Program-made: the position numbers and the translations under genes
Assembly (NCBI GenBank): GCA_904501955.1
Contig: CAJGCY010000025.1
Span: 1-24,404, forward strand
DNA from: an uncultured Akkermansia sp.
GTDB taxonomy: Bacteria > Verrucomicrobiota > Verrucomicrobiia > Verrucomicrobiales > Akkermansiaceae
Direction of reading: 5' to 3'
DNA length: 24,404 bases
Notes under the pieces: model-generated
What the model was told of the DNA's origin: nothing
Database searches by the model: none
The model's input: the letters and a program-made list of their open reading frames with translations, nothing else
Shown here: piece after piece, positions 1 to 7,103 of the stretch
How positions within the stretch are numbered: position 1 is the first letter of the stretch
Layout: every line of letters begins with the position of its first letter

Positions 1-22
1 ACGGCAATTTATGCCACGCATT

Positions 23-180
23 CTGTCACCACAGGTTCCCTGGGTTCCATTAAATTTCTTACCCTAACAGGGGTTCCGCGGCTTCGCCGCTCCACCCCTG
101 CCTAACGTCCGTCGCCCTAAAGGGCTCTGAATTCCGCTCGCTACCGCTCGCAATCTCCCCTTCAAATTCCGATTTATCGC
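23..180 (+). repeat. Structured intergenic repeat, copy A
   Basis: Copy A lies just downstream of gluQ. It has the same modules as copies B and C near 5400-5820: a 5' part with GGTTCCCTGGGTTCC, an A/T-rich spacer, a 33-base cruciform (68-100), a second hairpin (114-125) and a conserved tail ending TTCCGATTTATCG (168-179). The cruciform has a 7-bp outer stem (CAGGGGT/ACCCCTG), a 3x3 internal loop and a 5-bp inner stem (GCGGC/GCCGC) closed by TTC. The second hairpin is GCCCT-AA-AGGGC. No reading frame of note is present. It could be a REP/MITE-like mobile element, a structured RNA or a transcription-end element for gluQ; the sequence does not decide. Confidence 0.8.
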
Positions 181-221
181 TCAGGAAATAGGAGCGAGGG
201 GGGAATCAAAGGCGTGCAGGA

Positions 222-1097
222 TTACACCTGCCAAATTCCCTTATTGGCGAGAGCGGTGTGCAGGGAGTCCAAAACTTGCTGCGCGGAATACCCGGCGGCA
301 CGGAGTGAGGCCAATGAGCGAGCTCCGTCACGCTTGGCCAAGCGTTTACCGGCGTTATCACACAACAAGCCGTGGTGACAATATGCCGGAACCGGCAAGG
401 CCAAGACAGCTTGCAAAACGCGGTGTATGTTCGTCGCGGCAAATAAATCCATACCGCGAGTAACGTGGGTCACGCCCTGCGCGGCATCATCCACCACCAC
501 CGCTAAATGATAGCTGGCGGGCATTTCTTTGCGAGCCAACACTACATCCCCGTACTCCGTGGGCACACAGCGCTGCACACCGCGGTGTAAATCATGCCAC
601 AGCGGACAGCCGATGAGGTCTTGCGCCCGTTGCATATCAATACGCCACGCATGAGCATCCCCACGGGCAATGCGTTCCGCAGCCTGCTCCGGTGACAAGT
701 GGCGGCACGTGCCGGGATACAGGCAACCCAAGGTCGCATGCGGGGCTCTCCCCATCTCCGCAATCTGCGCTTTAATCTCGGCGCGCGTGCAAAAACAAGG
801 GTACAACAAGCCCATAGACTTCAGGCGCTCCAAGGCTTGCGCATATACATCGAAGCGCGTGCTCTGCACCATCACCTCTCCGTCAAAGCGCAAGCCGACC
901 CATGCCAAGTCTTCATACATCAACTCCACCCACTCCCGGCTGCGGGAGCGGGTTACATCAATATCCTCCACCCGCAGCAGGCAATGGCCACCGTGGGCAT
1001 CCGCCAAGCGGCGAGCGCTCAATGCGGCAAGAAGATGCCCCACGTGCAGCGGACCGCTGGGCGTGGGGGCGAATCTTGTTATAACCCGTTCGGGCAT
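222..1097 (-). CDS. gluQ: Glutamyl-Q tRNA(Asp) synthetase (GluQ-RS)
   Basis: 291 aa, a GluRS-like catalytic core without the anticodon-binding domain. Family knowledge: it activates glutamate and attaches it to queuosine 34 of tRNA-Asp in the cytoplasm. Visible features are the HIGH-like region PSGPLHVGHL (13-22), the zinc site C101-x-C103 with Y127 and C131 (CFC...LYPGTC), and a KMSKS-equivalent KRDG at 255-258. The length fits the family (about 290-300 aa). The ATG at 1097-1095 shares its A with the TGA of the preceding gene (TGATG), so translation is probably coupled. It is the last gene of the ABC-transporter operon. The usual proteobacterial partner dksA is not seen here. The stop is followed by repeat copy A. 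Confidence 0.95.
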   Translation of the reverse strand: MPERVITRFAPTPSGPLHVGHLLAALSARRLADAHGGHCLLRVEDIDVTRSRSREWVELMYEDLAWVGLRFDGEVMVQSTRFDVYAQALERLKSMGLLYPCFCTRAEIKAQIAEMGRAPHATLGCLYPGTCRHLSPEQAAERIARGDAHAWRIDMQRAQDLIGCPLWHDLHRGVQRCVPTEYGDVVLARKEMPASYHLAVVVDDAAQGVTHVTRGMDLFAATNIHRVLQAVLALPVPAYCHHGLLCDNAGKRLAKRDGARSLASLRAAGYSAQQVLDSLHTALANKGIWQV

Positions 1098-3037
1098 CAG
1101 AATGTAGCGTTGTAAATAATCTGAGACACGCGCTCTATGCCCTCCTTTGCCAAGATGGAGGCGGGGTTGATATCCTTTGCTCGGTAGTAGTGAGCCAGAG
1201 CGGAACCATATTCATGGCGTTTCTCCGCAGCTTCCGCAGCTTTCAGCGCCGCGGTGAAATCCGCAGCAGCGACCTCGAAATCATGCAGAGCTTTAATAAA
1301 CTCCACATCCTTGCTCAGTTGTTTACCGAAAATGGGGTCAGGGTCTGCATCATTCTCTTTGCGGCGAGCAACAAGCTTCTCATAAGCCATGCCTGCGCCC
1401 ATAGCACCCTGCTCTTCAGCAATTTTCCTGTAGCTCGCTACCTCATTGTCCACCTTTTCCACAAAGCGGATAATGTCCTCGTACTGGCGGCCGAGCTGCG
1501 GGTCCAAGGCAGCAACCACCTTCAGACGCTCACGCTCAGCATAAATGCGGCGGAAATCCTTGGCATCACAGTGCTTAACGAAATCCTCTTTCTCCCGATC
1601 ATAGCTGTCAAACCTGGTCAGCTCCTCTTCACCCTTCTGCAAATTGGGGTTGCGGGGCCAAATGATGCCGGCTCTCGTAATTTCTTCATTGAAGACATCA
1701 TCCTTACCTTGACGCAGGGCTTTATATGCATTGCGAATGTGGAGGTCACTCTGGCGCTTCTTACCTGCGGTGTAACTCAGCAGCAGAGAATCGTCAAAAT
1801 CGGCATCCAGCTCCTTCATGCGTGTTGCAATCTGCTCCACCGTGTCGTAGTCACGGGCGTTCATGGCCGTCAGCGCGCGTTTACGCAGGGTCCAATACTC
1901 CGCAATGCGGCGACGAGATTCCGTAGGGAACATCGCCACACTCTGCATGAACTCACCGATGGCCACGGCTGCAATCAAGCGGTTGGTTGCCTCGCCGAGC
2001 TTGTTCTGAGCCATCAGGTTAGCGATGGATTCCATGCTCTGGTCAATGTCACGGCGAGCATTGGCGGCAGCAGCATCCAACACATTGATGGTGGGGGGCA
2101 TACCGGTAATACCGGTAATCATCTTGTAAGCATCGGACTCTTTGTCCATGTTCAACTGCGTATCACCATCACGGAAGACATGGCGGTACGTGCGAGCACC
2201 GATGACGGCATGGTCAAAGCGGCGCTGCAAGAAGAAGCTCAACACCATCGCTTGGTACTGAATCTTAGCCTGAGCCAAAGCGGCGGCATTTGCGGCATCA
2301 TTGGCACCTTGCTTTGCCTTACCCTCCGCAATCTTCTGCGTATTGAACGCAATGCGCACCGTGTGGCTGATGCCGGCGTTGCCACCGGACTTACCCTGAA
2401 TGTTACCGATGTTACCACCACCGGAGCCCTTCTGGGTATTTTGATTGGTCAGTGAATTGGTTTTCTTGACGAGCTTCTCAATCTCGCGATCCAGCTCACG
2501 GTTTGCTTCATCACGGCGCACGTTGGCACGCTGCGCATCCAGAGCGCTCACAATGCCGCTGGCCAATACACCGGCCTGCTGCCCATCCCCGGGGAAATCG
2601 GATATTTCATACAGAGACATGCCGATTTTCACCAAGACCTTGCTGCCGACCGGCCCGGCGTTTCTCGTGTACTTTTGTGTCAGGTCTATCAGCTTTTCAA
2701 TGGTCTTGCGGTACTTTTTAGAAGCCTCCGTATCATCCGGTGACTGGTTGAGGTACTTCTCAAAGCGCTCACGCACCATGGCATTGTTACCCACATCGAA
2801 CTTGCCGCCATTATAGGACACCGTATCCGTGGAGGGGTCAAGCAAGGGGAGCTCCATACCGAAAGCTTGCGGGGGCGGCGTTTCCCCCACGCGGGTGGGG
2901 TCATCATCCACCACGCCGGCTTGGGCTTGAGAGGCGCGACCACTGGCATCAAAACTGCTGGGGGCTGTGGTAGGCATCTGCGCTTGGGCGAAACCGCACA
3001 GTGCCGAAAGCAGAGTTATGGAATATAAGGTTTTCAT
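1097..3037 (-). CDS. Large secreted helical (TPR-like) protein, unknown function
   Basis: 646 aa from the ATG at 3037, chosen because it opens a clean signal peptide (MKTLYSITLLSALCGFAQA, cut probably after A19) and overlaps the upstream stop as TGATG. An upstream in-frame start would bury that signal. After an acidic/proline linker (about 20-70) the protein is largely helical, with a charged coiled-coil-like stretch (about 170-195), a Gly/Asn-rich linker (about 200-222) and an Ala-rich helical segment. The C-terminal half looks like degenerate TPR repeats, the last ending in EYGSALAHYYRAKDINP. I see no catalytic motif. Its position directly after the ABC exporter and small membrane protein suggests a periplasmic partner or scaffold; that is inference. 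I do not recognise the family. Confidence 0.85.
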   Translation of the reverse strand: MKTLYSITLLSALCGFAQAQMPTTAPSSFDASGRASQAQAGVVDDDPTRVGETPPPQAFGMELPLLDPSTDTVSYNGGKFDVGNNAMVRERFEKYLNQSPDDTEASKKYRKTIEKLIDLTQKYTRNAGPVGSKVLVKIGMSLYEISDFPGDGQQAGVLASGIVSALDAQRANVRRDEANRELDREIEKLVKKTNSLTNQNTQKGSGGGNIGNIQGKSGGNAGISHTVRIAFNTQKIAEGKAKQGANDAANAAALAQAKIQYQAMVLSFFLQRRFDHAVIGARTYRHVFRDGDTQLNMDKESDAYKMITGITGMPPTINVLDAAAANARRDIDQSMESIANLMAQNKLGEATNRLIAAVAIGEFMQSVAMFPTESRRRIAEYWTLRKRALTAMNARDYDTVEQIATRMKELDADFDDSLLLSYTAGKKRQSDLHIRNAYKALRQGKDDVFNEEITRAGIIWPRNPNLQKGEEELTRFDSYDREKEDFVKHCDAKDFRRIYAERERLKVVAALDPQLGRQYEDIIRFVEKVDNEVASYRKIAEEQGAMGAGMAYEKLVARRKENDADPDPIFGKQLSKDVEFIKALHDFEVAAADFTAALKAAEAAEKRHEYGSALAHYYRAKDINPASILAKEGIERVSQIIYNATF

Positions 3038-3483
3038 CAGCTGGCTTCTACATCTACTACAATTAATATACCTTTTACAGAGGAGCCGTCCGCCTGCATG
3101 CCATTGGCGCATTTTACAGTGAAGACGTAATCCATACCCTTACGAATGTTGGTGGCAAGAGAAGTACCGGCGGGCACATAGATGCCCAAGTGGTGGTGAT
3201 CTTCCGTGAGAATCTCCACCAAACGGCTACCGCCGTGTGAGTGAACATCCATGACCGAGGCTTTGATTTGGTACGTATTACCCACGGCGGAGGAACCACG
3301 TTTGATGTAGTTTTCCACCTTTAATTGACCGTTTCTGGCGGCAGGGGAGTCATCTTCCCCACGATTGATGATAAAAATAAGGAGCGCAACCACAGCCAAA
3401 ACAGCAACTGCAACGCTTACATACACTACAGGAGCTGAGGAGCCGCCTTTTTTTCTTCTTCTTGAACCTGATGAACGAGCCAT
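3037..3483 (-). CDS. Small single-pass membrane protein, unknown function
   Basis: 148 aa from the ATG at 3483 (MARSSGSRRRKKGG). An alternative in-frame start at 3516 would add 11 residues and overlap the ABC gene by 10 bases; I prefer 3483, which leaves a 23-base gap, but no strong ribosome site decides it. A basic N-terminus is followed by one membrane segment (about 18-38, VAVAVLAVVALLIFIINR), predicting Nin-Cout topology. The extracytoplasmic part (about 50-148) is rich in beta-strand pattern (YQIKASVMDVH, LVEILTEDHHHLGIYVP, DYVFTVKC) and may be OB-fold-like. It ends TGATG into the secreted helical protein, so the two are translationally coupled and probably act together. No family recognised. 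Confidence 0.8.
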   Translation of the reverse strand: MARSSGSRRRKKGGSSAPVVYVSVAVAVLAVVALLIFIINRGEDDSPAARNGQLKVENYIKRGSSAVGNTYQIKASVMDVHSHGGSRLVEILTEDHHHLGIYVPAGTSLATNIRKGMDYVFTVKCANGMQADGSSVKGILIVVDVEAS

Positions 3484-3506
3484 ATTTTGATTCTGAGTTA
3501 TTAAAA

Positions 3507-5240
3507 TTATTCCCAACGGGTTCTACGCACACCGATGTAGGCGAGCACAATACCGACGACGATGTGAATGCCGAGCACAATGAGACTCATGTTGTGCGAG
3601 GCAAACTCCGTCTGCACGATGCTGTCCACCACATCGGCATACTCCTTCTTAACGCCGGAGAGGCTACCACTCCAAGCCCAGTACGCAGAAATAAAGGGCT
3701 GAGTAATCAGCGCCAGCACCTTATTGAGCGCAAGCACGGCACCGGAAAGCGGCAACTGGAAGCCGACCAAATAAATGCTGAGCAAAGATGCTTGATCCGC
3801 CGTGCGCGTATTGGCGGAGATACCGAGGCAAACACTGGTCATCGCAGCATTCGCCAGCAGCAAGAACACGAGGTGATTCACGAGGTCCATCTCCACGCCC
3901 CACCAGAAATGAACGAAGAGGAACATCCACAGGCTCTGCACCAATACCAACACGGAAAGGAACAACACCTTGGAGCAGACATAGGCGAAAGGTCGCACTC
4001 CGGCAAACTTTTCTTTCTCCATGATGAGGCGCTCACCCGCAATCTCACGTGAGGAATTGTTGGACCCCATCAAGCCCAGCAAAATCACCTGGAACATGAT
4101 GATGCCGGAAATAGCCGAACCGATGAGGGCATTCTCCTCGGCCTGCGTTTTCATGGCACGGGCTACTTCCATGACGTTTTGAGAGTCAAAACCATTGAGA
4201 TTTGTCAACTCATAGCCACCTTTCGAGGTAAAGCACGCCACCATGATGGGGAAGATGATAATCATGGCAATTTGCAGCAGCAACTGCCCACGATCGCGGA
4301 AGAAAATGCTGAAACGGCGCCCCAACAGGGTCATCATCTGCGAGAAAAATCCCGGAGTGTACGTGAGGGATTCTTCCTCACTCTCATGGCGTGGAGAAGG
4401 AGCGGGCGGCTCTTCACCACGAGCCTCAAACTTGCGGACATGTTCCTTCTCCAAGCGCTTATAGTAATCCAAGCGGTGCTTGAGCCAGCTGAAGCTCCAC
4501 TCCTCGGGTTCGCGGCAGGCAAGCTGGGGATAAACCTCCTCAAAATTATTGACGGAGAAGTAGTGACACATGGCAGTAGGCGTGCCGTGATAAGCCAGAT
4601 TACCACGGTGCATCACCATGATGCTGTCATAAAGCTCCATTTGAGCCAAGCTGTGAGTCACGGAAATCACAATTCGGCCATCTTTCATGCTCAACTCGTG
4701 CAGCAATTCCACAATCTCGCGCTCCGAGCGCGGATCCAAGCCACTCGTTACCTCGTCACACAACAAAATGCGAGGCCCGGACACCAACTCCATGGCCAAT
4801 GCCAAGCGGCGTTTCTGACCACCGGAAAGCAGCTTCACCTGGCGGTCTGCTATATCCGTGAGCCCGGTTTCCGCCAACACATTGTCAATAATGTCATTCA
4901 ATTCATCCTCCGAAGCATTGACTCGCAGCTTGGCGGAGTTTTCGATGCTTTCATCAACGGTAAGCTCATCATACGCAATGCTGAACTGCGGCACATAACC
5001 GATTTCATAGGGCTCAAAATCGCCATCTTCAGCCAAATCACGCCCCTCCCAAAAAAAGGAACCGGAGGTAATATCTTTTATGCCTGCTATCGCTTTGAGC
5101 AAGGTGGTTTTACCGCATCCACTAGGTCCTACAATGGCCATAAAATGGCCTCGGGGAATACAAAAATTCACCTCATTGAGCAGGAAAAGCGGTTCATCCC
5201 CTGCGTCTACTTCCAAACAGATATTTCTGGCCTCAAGCAT
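3507..5240 (-). CDS. ABCG-type ABC transporter, fused ATPase and permease
   Basis: 577 aa with the ATPase first and the membrane domain second, the ABCG/White half-transporter layout. It would work as a dimer in the cytoplasmic membrane, most likely as an exporter. The nucleotide-binding domain is complete: Walker A GPSGCGKT (38-45), Q-loop Q85, signature LSGGQ (138-142), Walker B RILLCDE with D162/E163, D-loop SGLD and H196. An ABC-2 permease domain of about six membrane segments fills roughly 305-577. The ATG at 5240 is preceded by GGAG with 8 bases between, and by an extended -10 promoter at 5262-5291. It heads the operon with the small membrane protein, the secreted helical protein and gluQ. 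Substrate unknown. Confidence 0.93.
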   Translation of the reverse strand: MLEARNICLEVDAGDEPLFLLNEVNFCIPRGHFMAIVGPSGCGKTTLLKAIAGIKDITSGSFFWEGRDLAEDGDFEPYEIGYVPQFSIAYDELTVDESIENSAKLRVNASEDELNDIIDNVLAETGLTDIADRQVKLLSGGQKRRLALAMELVSGPRILLCDEVTSGLDPRSEREIVELLHELSMKDGRIVISVTHSLAQMELYDSIMVMHRGNLAYHGTPTAMCHYFSVNNFEEVYPQLACREPEEWSFSWLKHRLDYYKRLEKEHVRKFEARGEEPPAPSPRHESEEESLTYTPGFFSQMMTLLGRRFSIFFRDRGQLLLQIAMIIIFPIMVACFTSKGGYELTNLNGFDSQNVMEVARAMKTQAEENALIGSAISGIIMFQVILLGLMGSNNSSREIAGERLIMEKEKFAGVRPFAYVCSKVLFLSVLVLVQSLWMFLFVHFWWGVEMDLVNHLVFLLLANAAMTSVCLGISANTRTADQASLLSIYLVGFQLPLSGAVLALNKVLALITQPFISAYWAWSGSLSGVKKEYADVVDSIVQTEFASHNMSLIVLGIHIVVGIVLAYIGVRRTRWE

Positions 5241-5261
5241 ATTCGATTCTCCGTTCGCTTC

Positions 5262-5291
5262 ATTCTACCAAAATACACCGCTTCCCTGCAA
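5262..5291 (-). promoter_or_regulatory. Promoter of the ABC transporter-gluQ operon
   Basis: Read on the minus strand, an extended -10 (TGG then TAGAAT, hexamer at 5267-5262) lies 18 bases after a weak -35 TTGCAG (5291-5286). Transcription would start near 5255, giving a leader of about 15 bases that carries the GGAG ribosome site. Confidence 0.6.
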
Positions 5292-5414
5292 GCAGAAAAT
5301 GCTATTTCCAAGCGTTTTAGCGAAAGAAACACCAATCCCCGCACCATACCGCCCCCAAAAGTGCGGCCATACGAATAACCCGAGATATACGTTTACAGTT
5401 TTTTACCGGCAGCG

Positions 5415-5582
5415 CGATAAATCGGAAGTTGGAGGGGTGTTTGCGGGCGTCAGCGAGCGGAATTCAGAGCCCCGTGGTAACGGGGCGGCAGCTCTTAGGC
5501 AGGCGGTGAAGTGAGCGACAGCGAACGGAACCCCTGCTAGGATTAAAAAATTAAATGGAACCCAGGGAACCTGAGGTGACAG
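5415..5582 (-). repeat. Structured intergenic repeat, copy B (inverted)
   Basis: Reverse complement of the copy A layout: a shared start (CTGTCACC then GGTTCCCTGGGTTCC), an A/T-rich spacer, a diverged first hairpin beginning CAGGGGTTCCG, a second hairpin and the same tail TTCCGATTTATCG. The second hairpin (5469-5486) has a 7-bp stem, GCCCCGT with ACGGGGC, whereas copy A has GCCCT with AGGGC. The stem is therefore kept by paired changes. Copy B sits upstream of the ABC promoter and faces away from copy C. Confidence 0.8.
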
Positions 5583-5633
5583 CACGTTACTTTCGCCAAA
5601 TAGCCAATGATTTATGGTGAATGAACAAGGCAA

Positions 5634-5699
5634 CGGTGCTGTCGCCCTACGCTGCGTCGCTGACGCTCCGTCGCACCGGGCTCAATTTTATTTTTTTTT
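5634..5699 (+). other. GC-rich nested hairpin followed by a T-tract
   Basis: The stretch between copies B and C holds an outer stem CGGTGC (5634-5639) with GCACCG (5673-5678), and inside it a perfect hairpin GCGTC-GCT-GACGC (5654-5666). A T-rich run follows (5685-5699) and leads straight into copy C. It occupies the place of the GGTTCCCTGGGTTCC module of copies A and B, and starts with a similar TGCTGTC. It resembles a plus-strand terminator, but no plus-strand gene lies upstream. The rest of 5241-5888 holds the repeats and regulatory sites listed separately, and no gene. Confidence 0.5.
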
Positions 5700-5700
5700 G

Positions 5701-5818
5701 CTAACAGGGGTTCCGCGGCTTCGCCGCTCCACCCCTGCCTAAGGGCTGACGCCCCTTTCGGGGCTTAATATTCCGCTCACCTTCGGTTCGCCCCCCCCTT
5801 CAACTTCCGATTTATCGT
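5701..5818 (+). repeat. Structured intergenic repeat, copy C (partial)
   Basis: The first 42 bases or so (CTAACAGGGG through CCACCCCTGCCTAA) are identical to copy A, including the full 33-base cruciform (5705-5737). The second hairpin (5751-5764) is GCCCC-TTTC-GGGGC, and the tail TTCCGATTTATCG closes the element. The 5' module of copies A and B is missing and a different hairpin stands in its place. It lies downstream of the sufS stop. Confidence 0.8.
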
Positions 5819-5847
5819 GCAGGCAACAGGGGCATCAACCTAAACAT

Positions 5848-5877
5848 CCCCCCGACAAATGGTAAATTCGCCGGGGG
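5848..5877 (-). terminator. Hairpin downstream of sufS, possible terminator
   Basis: In the minus sense, CCCCCGGCGAA pairs with TTTGTCGGGGG (11 bp with two G-T wobbles) around a 7-base loop, starting 11 bases after the sufS stop. The following bases (ATGTTTAGG) are not a proper T-tract, so termination may depend on other factors. Confidence 0.5.
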
Positions 5878-5888
5878 TGACGCATTGC

Positions 5889-7103
5889 TCAGCGCAGCAT
5901 GTTCAAGGCTCGCTCTGTGCAGGCCAAAGCACGCTCCACTTCCTCCGCCGTATTGTAAAGAGCAAAGGAGTAACGGGTGGTACCTGTAATACCCAAGTAT
6001 TGCATGAGCGGCTGGCAACAATGGTGACCGGTGCGCACTGCAACCCCCATCTGGTCCAACAAGGTACCCAAATCATAATGATGCACCCCGGGCACAACAA
6101 TGGATACCAAGGCGCCTCTGCCCTCCACCGGCCCCAAAATATCAATGCCACCGATGCGGTTCAAGCCCTCACACATCATACGAGTAAGGCGTTGTTCATG
6201 TTCATCTATGGCGGAGATACCCTGCTCTTGCACGTAACGGAGCGCAGCAGCAAGCACAATGTTGCCGCATATATTCGGGGTACCTGCTTCATATTTGAAA
6301 GGAAGGTCATTGTACGTGGTTCCGGAGAACGAGACTTCCTTAATCATTTCGCCACCACCCAACCAAGGAGGAAGAGAGGAAAGCAGAGATTCCCTACCCC
6401 ACAGCACGCCCGTTCCGGTAGGAGCATACACCTTGTGGCCGGAGAAAACGTAAAAATCACAGCCGAGCTCGCTCAAATTCACCGGCACATGAGCCGTGCT
6501 CTGCGCGCCGTCCACCAATACCAAGGTATCCGTATTGTTCCGCTTGGCCGCAGCAATTATCTCCGGTATGGGATTAATGACACCGAGAGCATTGGAAATG
6601 TAGGGAGCAGCAACGATGCGGGTGCGCGCATTGAGCATGGATAAGTAGGCATCCATGTCGAAAGTAAGGGCCGGCGTCAACGGAATAGGACGCAACACAG
6701 CCCCGGTTCGCTGACACAACATTTGCCACGGTACAATGTTGGAGTGGTGAGAATCCGTCGTTACCAAAATCTCATCCCCGCTGCGAATGAGAGAGGAAAG
6801 AGCAAGCACCTGCGCAACCAAGTTAATACCGGCAGTCGTGCCGGAGGTAAACACGATTTCACGCTCAGAGGGAGCATGCAGGAACTGAGCCACGGCAGAG
6901 CGTGCGGCCTCGTGCTCCTCCGTTGCCATACGGCTCAGGTAATGAGCGCCACGGTGAATATTGGAATTGAGCTTCTCGTAATAATTGAGCTCAGCCTGCA
7001 GCACACACTGAGGTTTGTGCGTGGTGGCGGCATTATCCAAATACACCAGCGGGTGCTTGCCTATTTTGGTGGAAAGTATGGGGTAAGAAGCCTGAATATC
7101 CAT
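5889..7103 (-). CDS. sufS: Cysteine desulfurase, SufS (group II) type
   Basis: 404 aa, full length for the family. It removes sulfur from cysteine with PLP and passes it on for Fe-S cluster assembly in the cytoplasm. The PLP lysine is K224 in SGHKVYAP, preceded by the VDGAQS aspartate site (198-202). The catalytic cysteine is C362 in RTGHHCCQP, the SufS-type pattern. The start is the ATG at 7103, which overlaps the previous TGA (TGATG) and has GGAGG 7 bases upstream; a GTG one codon earlier is closer to that site and less likely. No other suf genes (sufB, C, D, E/U) are in the window, so its sulfur acceptor must be encoded elsewhere. It is coupled to a conserved gene of unknown function. Confidence 0.93.
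   Translation of the reverse strand: MDIQASYPILSTKIGKHPLVYLDNAATTHKPQCVLQAELNYYEKLNSNIHRGAHYLSRMATEEHEAARSAVAQFLHAPSEREIVFTSGTTAGINLVAQVLALSSLIRSGDEILVTTDSHHSNIVPWQMLCQRTGAVLRPIPLTPALTFDMDAYLSMLNARTRIVAAPYISNALGVINPIPEIIAAAKRNNTDTLVLVDGAQSTAHVPVNLSELGCDFYVFSGHKVYAPTGTGVLWGRESLLSSLPPWLGGGEMIKEVSFSGTTYNDLPFKYEAGTPNICGNIVLAAALRYVQEQGISAIDEHEQRLTRMMCEGLNRIGGIDILGPVEGRGALVSIVVPGVHHYDLGTLLDQMGVAVRTGHHCCQPLMQYLGITGTTRYSFALYNTAEEVERALACTERALNMLR

Noticed and set aside
1190..2455. A 421-residue plus-strand open frame opposite the secreted helical protein
   Set aside because: It has low-complexity, His/Gln/Leu-rich content with no motif, and lies antisense to a gene with a signal peptide and coupled start. 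Similar antisense frames at 4179-5378, 7124-8227, 15942-17117 and 17397-18461 are rejected for the same reason.
1..5818. CRISPR array or integron attC sites as the source of the repeats
   Set aside because: The copies are about 120-170 bases, few, in both orientations, with no regular spacers, no cas genes, no integrase and no cassette genes between them.
5889..7103. A SUF operon
   Set aside because: Only the desulfurase is present; none of the flanking genes shows SufB, C, D, E or U features.
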